From JAFGHJ01 sp964534175 (lineage in GTDB: Bacteria > Hydrothermota > UBA3072): 64,000 nt of DNA. The stretch lies in NCBI GenBank assembly GCA_964534175.1, contig CAZHNS010000001.1:1-64000 (forward strand). Reading direction: 5' to 3'. Positions 59,378-64,000 of the stretch are shown one piece after another (positions within the stretch are counted from its first letter, which is position 1; each line of letters starts with the position of its first letter). The position numbers and the translations under genes are program-made. Under the pieces are notes generated by a model that was not told the DNA's origin, ran no database searches, and saw only the letters and a program-made list of their open reading frames with translations.

Positions 59378-60880
59378 GTGGATCGAACTAAAAGATATTG
59401 CCTGTATAGGGCTATTCTATTCGTTCTTTTATTTTCTTTGATTTTTGTCTTCAGGGAAAAAGGAAAAAGTTTTTTACCTTTATTTGTTCTATTCTCTATT
59501 TTTATACTGGATGAAGTATTGGTTTTGTTTGTTCTAAGGAAAGTAAAGTTATATAATTTTCTGTTAGACATAACATATATTTCTATTCTTATTGTTTTTA
59601 CAGGGTCTGCTTTAAGTCCATTTGTTCCTTTTTATCTTCCTTTGATAGTCCTGAGTGCTTATTTGCTATTACCTGTGGATTCTTTTGTTGTAAGTGGTTA
59701 TTCCATATTGTCTTTTGGGGCTGTGTCTCTCTTTTTTACGGAGAAGATTCCTGCTGGTTTTATTCTTATAAATCTGCCGGAAGCTCCACCTCTGGAAATC
59801 GTTCTGGTTGAGTTTGTCGTATTTTCCTTTGTTTTTATTTTTACTGCAGCTGTTTCTTCTCTGGTTGTCCAGGTTTTAAAGGAACAACTTACTAGGGTTA
59901 AGGTTGATATTTCCGATATAGTAGAAGCGATCGATTACGGTATTATAGCAGTAGACAATGAGGGTCGTATTGTTTGGAGTAACTCTAAGGCTTCCAATTT
60001 TCTTGGAGTTTCACTTTTTCCAGGGAAAAATATTCTTGAGGTTACGGGTGGTCCTTTTAAAAAAGCTATTGAGGAAATATTAAGGGGAGAAGAAAAACAA
60101 TTGGAGTTCGAAGATGAGGATAGAATATTTGTGGTCGGAAGTGTTGGTCTGTTCGAGGAAAAGGGAAACATTTTGATGATTAACGATAAAACTGAGGAAA
60201 AAGAGATGGAAAGGAAGATGCAAATGAGAGATAAACTTGTAACCCTTGGTAATTTTGCGGCTAATCTTGCTCACGAAGTCAGGAATCCCGTTTCTTCCAT
60301 TAGGGCTTCGGCCGAATTGATTAATCCTTCTGTAAAAGGCAATACAGATAAAAATAAAAAGCTTAGGGAAGTTATAATGAAAGAATCTGACAGGCTGGAT
60401 TATCTCGTTGAAAGCTTTTTAGATTTTACTAAGAGTTTTGATTTAAAAAATAAAGAGATGGGTCTTTACAAGCTTATTGAAGATGTGATAAGTGAATTAA
60501 AAGGAAGTAAATTTTTTAATAAAAATATTAAGTTCAGTAACAAAGTGAAAGGTGGTGTCTCGGTAAAAGGGGATTATAATCTTCTAAAAAGTGTTTTTTT
60601 AAATCTTGGCGTTAATTCGTTAAAAGCAATGCCTGAGGGAGGAGATCTTGTTTTTGGAGCAAAAGAAGATAATGGAAAGAAAATACTTTTCGTGAAGGAT
60701 AATGGATGTGGTATTCAAAAGAAGAATTTGAATAAAATATTTTCTCCTTTCTACACACATTTTAATGAAGGTTTTGGTTTTGGTCTTCCCATAGTGAAGA
60801 AAATAATAGAATTGCATAACTGGAAAATTACGGTTGATAGTGATTTAGGCGACGGTACGGAGATAAGGATTATTGTATGA
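59378..60880 (+). CDS. Membrane sensor histidine kinase (PilS-like)
   Basis: 500 residues. About six TM helices (15-165), a PAS-like domain (about 175-275, AIDYGIIAVDNEGRIVWSNS), a HisKA domain with His299 (NLAHEVRNPVSSIRASAEL), and an ATPase domain with N box LNLGVNSLKAMPEGG, G1 VKDNGCGIQ and G2 FGFGLPIVKKIIELH. The layout with a six-TM sensor, PAS and NtrB-type kinase matches PilS. The start is a GTG six bases behind AGAAAGG. It overlaps the response-regulator gene by four bases, which fixes its partner. Confidence 0.9.
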   Translation: MDRTKRYCLYRAILFVLLFSLIFVFREKGKSFLPLFVLFSIFILDEVLVLFVLRKVKLYNFLLDITYISILIVFTGSALSPFVPFYLPLIVLSAYLLLPVDSFVVSGYSILSFGAVSLFFTEKIPAGFILINLPEAPPLEIVLVEFVVFSFVFIFTAAVSSLVVQVLKEQLTRVKVDISDIVEAIDYGIIAVDNEGRIVWSNSKASNFLGVSLFPGKNILEVTGGPFKKAIEEILRGEEKQLEFEDEDRIFVVGSVGLFEEKGNILMINDKTEEKEMERKMQMRDKLVTLGNFAANLAHEVRNPVSSIRASAELINPSVKGNTDKNKKLREVIMKESDRLDYLVESFLDFTKSFDLKNKEMGLYKLIEDVISELKGSKFFNKNIKFSNKVKGGVSVKGDYNLLKSVFLNLGVNSLKAMPEGGDLVFGAKEDNGKKILFVKDNGCGIQKKNLNKIFSPFYTHFNEGFGFGLPIVKKIIELHNWKITVDSDLGDGTEIRIIV

Positions 60881-62199
60881 ACGGTAAAATCTTAGTAATC
60901 GACGATGAAGTTAGTATTTTAGAAGTTGTTAAACTTGGTTTAGAAGGAGCCGGGTTTAAGGTGGATACTTTTTCTGATCCAATAGAAGCTTTAAATAGAT
61001 TTTCTGAGAGTAATTACGATGCTGTTTTAAGTGATATTAATATGCCTGAAATGTCTGGCCTTGAAGTACTTCGCCGGTGTAAGAAAATAAATCCAGAATC
61101 AGTAGTTATACTTATAACAGCTTACTCTTCTTTAGATTCAGCAATAGAAGCAATAAGAGGAGGAGCTTTAGATTATATTAGGAAGCCTTTCAGGATGGAA
61201 GAACTGATTTTGAGATTGAATGAAGCATTGGACAGGATAAGGATTAAGAAGAGCCTGAAAAACCTTCGCGAAGAAAAACTTGAAGAGTTCAGGATTATTG
61301 GTGTTAATGATAAAATGAAGCAAATGAGAGAGAAAATAATAAAAGTTGCCAGAACCACTTCTCCGATTCTCATTTACGGAGAAAGCGGTACGGGCAAAGA
61401 ATTGGTCGCAAATTTGATTCATTACAATTCAGACAGACCGGGTAAATTTGTTCCAATTAATTGTTCCGCTTTCCCTTCTGAGTTATTGGAGTCCGAGCTC
61501 TTTGGCTATAAAAAAGGGGCTTTTACTGGTGCAGATAGGGATAAAAAGGGATTATTTGTTGCTGCGGATAAAGGTACTCTTTTTCTGGATGAAATAAGTA
61601 CTCTTCCTATGGAACTTCAACCAAAACTTCTCAGAGCTATTCAAGAAATGAGTTTTACACCTCTGGGAAGCACAAAAGAAGTTGAAGTTGATGTAAGAAT
61701 GGTAAGCGCTACAAATGAGAATATTGAAAAACTCGTTGAAGATGGCAAATTTAGAGAAGATTTATACTACCGCTTAAATGTTATCCCCGTAGAAATTCCG
61801 CCACTAAGAGAAAGAAAAGAAGATATACTGCCCCTGATACAGCATTTTAATAGTAAGATCTCAGAGAGACTAAATGTTAAGGAGAAAGAGTTTACTGATG
61901 AGGCTCTTGAAAAACTTATGAATTATAAATGGACTGGTAATGTGAGAGAGTTGGAGAATCTTCTTGAAAGGTTAATAGTTTTGGAGGATTCGGAAGTTAT
62001 CGGTGCTGCTGCAATCCCGGAAGAGTTTAGTAGTAAGAGTAAGTCTGATAGGTTGAATTTGGAAGAAATAGAAAGAAAAACCATAAAGAAAGCTTTAGAT
62101 ATTTCAAAAAGTGATAAGAATAAGGCCGCCGAACTCTTAGGAATACATCCTTCTACTCTTTACAGAAAAATCAAAAAATTGAATATAGAGCTTTCTTAA
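60877..62199 (+). CDS. Sigma54-dependent NtrC-family response regulator (PilR-like)
   Basis: 440 residues. A receiver domain with phosphoacceptor Asp53 (VLSDINMPEMSG) and Lys103, AAA+ domain with P-loop GESGTGKE (168-175), the sigma54-contact loop GAFTGA (214-219), and a Fis-type HTH at the C-terminus (NKAAELLGIHPSTLYRKIKK). It should activate -24/-12 promoters with the RpoN encoded at 45923. In the canonical PilR system the target is the pilin gene; no pilin is in this window. Confidence 0.94.
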   Translation: MNGKILVIDDEVSILEVVKLGLEGAGFKVDTFSDPIEALNRFSESNYDAVLSDINMPEMSGLEVLRRCKKINPESVVILITAYSSLDSAIEAIRGGALDYIRKPFRMEELILRLNEALDRIRIKKSLKNLREEKLEEFRIIGVNDKMKQMREKIIKVARTTSPILIYGESGTGKELVANLIHYNSDRPGKFVPINCSAFPSELLESELFGYKKGAFTGADRDKKGLFVAADKGTLFLDEISTLPMELQPKLLRAIQEMSFTPLGSTKEVEVDVRMVSATNENIEKLVEDGKFREDLYYRLNVIPVEIPPLRERKEDILPLIQHFNSKISERLNVKEKEFTDEALEKLMNYKWTGNVRELENLLERLIVLEDSEVIGAAAIPEEFSSKSKSDRLNLEEIERKTIKKALDISKSDKNKAAELLGIHPSTLYRKIKKLNIELS

Positions 62200-62220
62200 T
62201 AAAAATTTAGGGCGGTTAAG

Positions 62221-63354
62221 ATGATTTTGTTTTGTTTATTTATAGTCGGTATTAACGTAGATTTTCAGCTTGATAGAGATACAAACTCTGTTCCTTACGT
62301 TATCGTTAACTACGGAGTACCTTATTCTGATTTAATTTTCCGGAAAACCGATACAACTTATATTGGAGAGTATTTGGTATCTTTAGTTTTGAAAAAAGAT
62401 AATTATCAACTGGGAGGAAAAACCGAAAAAAAGAAATTCTCAGTTTCCGAATATAAGAAAACCCTCTCTGATGATATTTATCATAGAAATTTTATGAAAA
62501 TGAGAGTCCCTGAAGGGAAAATTGAAGTCGTATTAAGGGTCTCCGATCATAATTCAAACAGAGTATGGAGTAGGACCAAAAACCTAGAGGTGTCTAAGTT
62601 AAAATCAACAGATATTGGATCTATAAGGTGGCTTTCGAATCCTTCGAGAGAGGTTATTACCGATAAAGATACAATCAGGATTAGACTGAGCCTTTTTAGC
62701 TTTGAAAAGGGTAAAACTCATCTTGAATTTTATTTTAATGATGAGGAGAAAAAAACTTATTTCAAGAAGGATACTGTTCTTCCGGATAAGAAGAATCAAA
62801 GATTAGAGGTTGTTATACCTGCAGATAGATTCGAAGAAGGTTCTTATAATTTTGTAGCAGAAGTGAGAAATGTTGATAAAGTAGAAACTGTTAAAGAATC
62901 AATTTCTTTTCGCGTTTGGAAGCCTTTTTTTGAATCAGACAGATATATTGAAAGAGTAAAGCAAACTGTTTATATTTCCTCTGCCGAGGAGGAGAAAAGA
63001 TTACTAAATGCGAAAGTGGCTGAGCGGGAGAGTTTATGGACCGAATTCTGGGAGAGTAAAGATCCAACACCTGAAGATGGAGTGAATGAGTTTATGATGG
63101 AGTATTTTGAGCGGATAGATTTTGCAAACCGAAATTTTTCTCGGGGTTCTCTTTTCGAAGGATGGAGAACAGATAGAGGTAAGGTTTATATAATTTTGGG
63201 CCCTCCTGATTATATTGTGGATGAACCTTTTAACGCTAGTGGAGACGCCTACCAGATATGGTATTACTACGAGAGGGGATACAATTTAATTTTTGTTCAG
63301 CGATATATTACTGGAGATTATGATTTGCAGAATCCCCCACCCGAAGTCTGGTGA
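62221..63354 (+). CDS. GWxTD-domain protein
   Basis: 377 residues. A short signal-like N-terminus (MILFCLFIVGINVDF), a beta-rich region (about 30-240), then the GWxTD domain: RGSLFEGWRTDRGKVYIILG, PPDYIVDEPF, YQIWYYYERGYNLIFVQRY. GWxTD proteins are frequent in FCB-group and Acidobacteria genomes; the function is unknown, and they are thought to be extracytoplasmic. AGGGCGG lies upstream of the ATG. It is the last gene of the pilus operon, 21 bases after the regulator gene. Confidence 0.85.
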   Translation: MILFCLFIVGINVDFQLDRDTNSVPYVIVNYGVPYSDLIFRKTDTTYIGEYLVSLVLKKDNYQLGGKTEKKKFSVSEYKKTLSDDIYHRNFMKMRVPEGKIEVVLRVSDHNSNRVWSRTKNLEVSKLKSTDIGSIRWLSNPSREVITDKDTIRIRLSLFSFEKGKTHLEFYFNDEEKKTYFKKDTVLPDKKNQRLEVVIPADRFEEGSYNFVAEVRNVDKVETVKESISFRVWKPFFESDRYIERVKQTVYISSAEEEKRLLNAKVAERESLWTEFWESKDPTPEDGVNEFMMEYFERIDFANRNFSRGSLFEGWRTDRGKVYIILGPPDYIVDEPFNASGDAYQIWYYYERGYNLIFVQRYITGDYDLQNPPPEVW

Positions 63355-63436
63355 TTCTGGAATATAGAGTATAGGCAAAAAACAAAATTTTTTATTTCTT
63401 CAATTTTTGATTTGTTATAACTAGAAAATATGAATG

Positions 63437-63464
63437 TTGACAATGTGGTAAGAATAATTATTTT
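63437..63464 (+). promoter_or_regulatory. Leaderless-type promoter of the sirtuin gene
   Basis: TTGACA (63437-63442), 16-bp spacer, TATTTT (63459-63464), six bases, ATG at 63471; no Shine-Dalgarno. Same boxes and spacing as the promoter at 18322. Confidence 0.7.
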
Positions 63465-63470
63465 ACCATT

Positions 63471-64000
63471 ATGGAAATAGATGATAAAGTTTTAGAGAAG
63501 TTAAAGAGCGCAAAAACCGCTTTTGCTTTAACTGGCGCGGGAAGTTCGGAACCTTCTGGGATACCGACTTTTAGAGGCGACGAGGGGTTTTGGAAGGATA
63601 AAACACCTTTCACTATTGACGCATTCGTTGAAAATCCTCAGGAAGTTTGGGAATGGCATCTTGAAATTAAGGAAATGATAAAAAAGAAGTTGCCGAACCC
63701 TTCCCATTACGCGCTCGCTAAAATGCAGAGCTTTTTTAAAAATTTTGCGGTGGTGACACAAAATATTGATAATTTGCATCAAAAAGCTGGTTCTAATAGG
63801 GTTATCGAACTTCATGGAAATATTTACAGGAATAAATGTAATAATTGCGGAAAAATTTTTGGTGAAATAAATTCAAAGAAAATACCTGAATGTGATAAAT
63901 GTGGTGGACTTATTCGTCCCGATGTTGTTTGGTTTGGAGAACCGCTTCCTTATAAGGCCTTAATTAAAGCAAGGGCTTATGCAGAGAGTAGTGAGGTTTG
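63471..64000 (+). CDS. Sirtuin (SIR2/CobB family NAD-dependent deacylase), 3' end outside window
   Basis: 176 codons are visible and the frame runs off the window. ALTGAGSSEPSGIPTFRG is the NAD-binding GAGxSxxSGIPxFRG motif, TQNIDNLHQKAG the conserved core, ELHG carries the catalytic His, and two CxxC pairs (CNNC, CDKC) bind zinc. PDVVWFGEPLP follows. It removes acyl groups from lysines using NAD+. It could oppose the GNAT domain at 9546, a functional guess only. Confidence 0.93.
   Translation, partial: MEIDDKVLEKLKSAKTAFALTGAGSSEPSGIPTFRGDEGFWKDKTPFTIDAFVENPQEVWEWHLEIKEMIKKKLPNPSHYALAKMQSFFKNFAVVTQNIDNLHQKAGSNRVIELHGNIYRNKCNNCGKIFGEINSKKIPECDKCGGLIRPDVVWFGEPLPYKALIKARAYAESSEV

Overview
KIND OF ORGANISM. 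The window looks like chromosome of an anaerobic, diderm, H2-metabolising bacterium. The outer membrane is shown by lptC/lptA-like/lptB, a BamD-like lipoprotein and an ExbB-ExbD-ExbD-TonB set. A PorV/PorQ-type barrel and a protein with a type IX-like C-terminal sorting domain point to the FCB side of the tree, most likely an uncultured candidate lineage of the WOR-3/Cloacimonadota kind. That placement is inference; no rRNA is present to test it. The DNA is AT-rich by eye. There are no tRNAs, rRNAs, insertion sequences or CRISPR arrays; the only stable RNA gene is ssrA (tmRNA). LAYOUT. 1-8390: an energy-converting [NiFe] hydrogenase operon (small, NuoC-like and large subunits, two antiporter-like subunits, a full Mrp-type B-G set, an iron-sulfur subunit). 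8391-9545: repeat-rich intergenic DNA around a small secreted protein. 9546-13502 (minus): ADP-forming acyl-CoA synthetase and a CoA-transferase/GNAT fusion. 13611-14863 (minus): a TauE/SafE exporter and a ribbon-helix-helix regulator, each with a striking promoter palindrome. 15149-17216: three tandem paralogous lipoproteins. 17330-21517: a divergent pair, an Fe-S PD-(D/E)XK nuclease and a large membrane/spermidine-synthase/TPR fusion. 21597-25528: a short transcript candidate, a DUF2914 protein, fhs (minus) and a DAO-family oxidoreductase. 25604-30732: a five-gene DUF4388/roadblock/membrane cluster followed by exbB-exbD-exbD-tonB. 30789-41548: housekeeping genes recG, PorV-like, truB, ribF, rpsO, pnp, a ROK kinase, tatC, rqcH. 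41611-43705: two secreted proteins. 43894-49338: lptC, lptA-like, lptB, rpoN and an RNase R-like gene. 49528-53063 (minus): nadD, bamD, a TPR lipoprotein, a purine nucleoside phosphorylase and divIVA. 53083-53433 (minus): tmRNA. 53612-63354: type IV pilus motor/platform operon (pilB, pilB, pilT, pilC) with a two-component pair whose response regulator is a sigma54 activator, and a GWxTD protein. 63471-64000: start of a sirtuin. HOW THE GENES FIT. Hydrogenase coupled to Mrp-type ion translocation, acetyl-CoA to acetate plus ATP by the ADP-forming synthetase, and formyl-THF synthetase suggest a fermentative or syntrophic energy metabolism. rpoN lies in the window together with an NtrC-type activator in the pilus operon. 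WHAT IS UNUSUAL. (1) Seven genes have a sigma70-like promoter placed so that the predicted +1 is the start codon (first base of TTGAC 34-35 nt before ATG/GTG, no Shine-Dalgarno), implying leaderless mRNAs alongside ordinary SD-led ones. (2) Many inter-operon gaps hold short degenerate arrays with an exact 7-bp (sometimes 8-bp) period, often in inverted pairs. (3) Two distant loci share the same promoter-operator, TACTTT-N7-AAAGTA. (4) The tightly overlapping DUF4388/roadblock/membrane cluster is the best candidate for an undescribed protein system.
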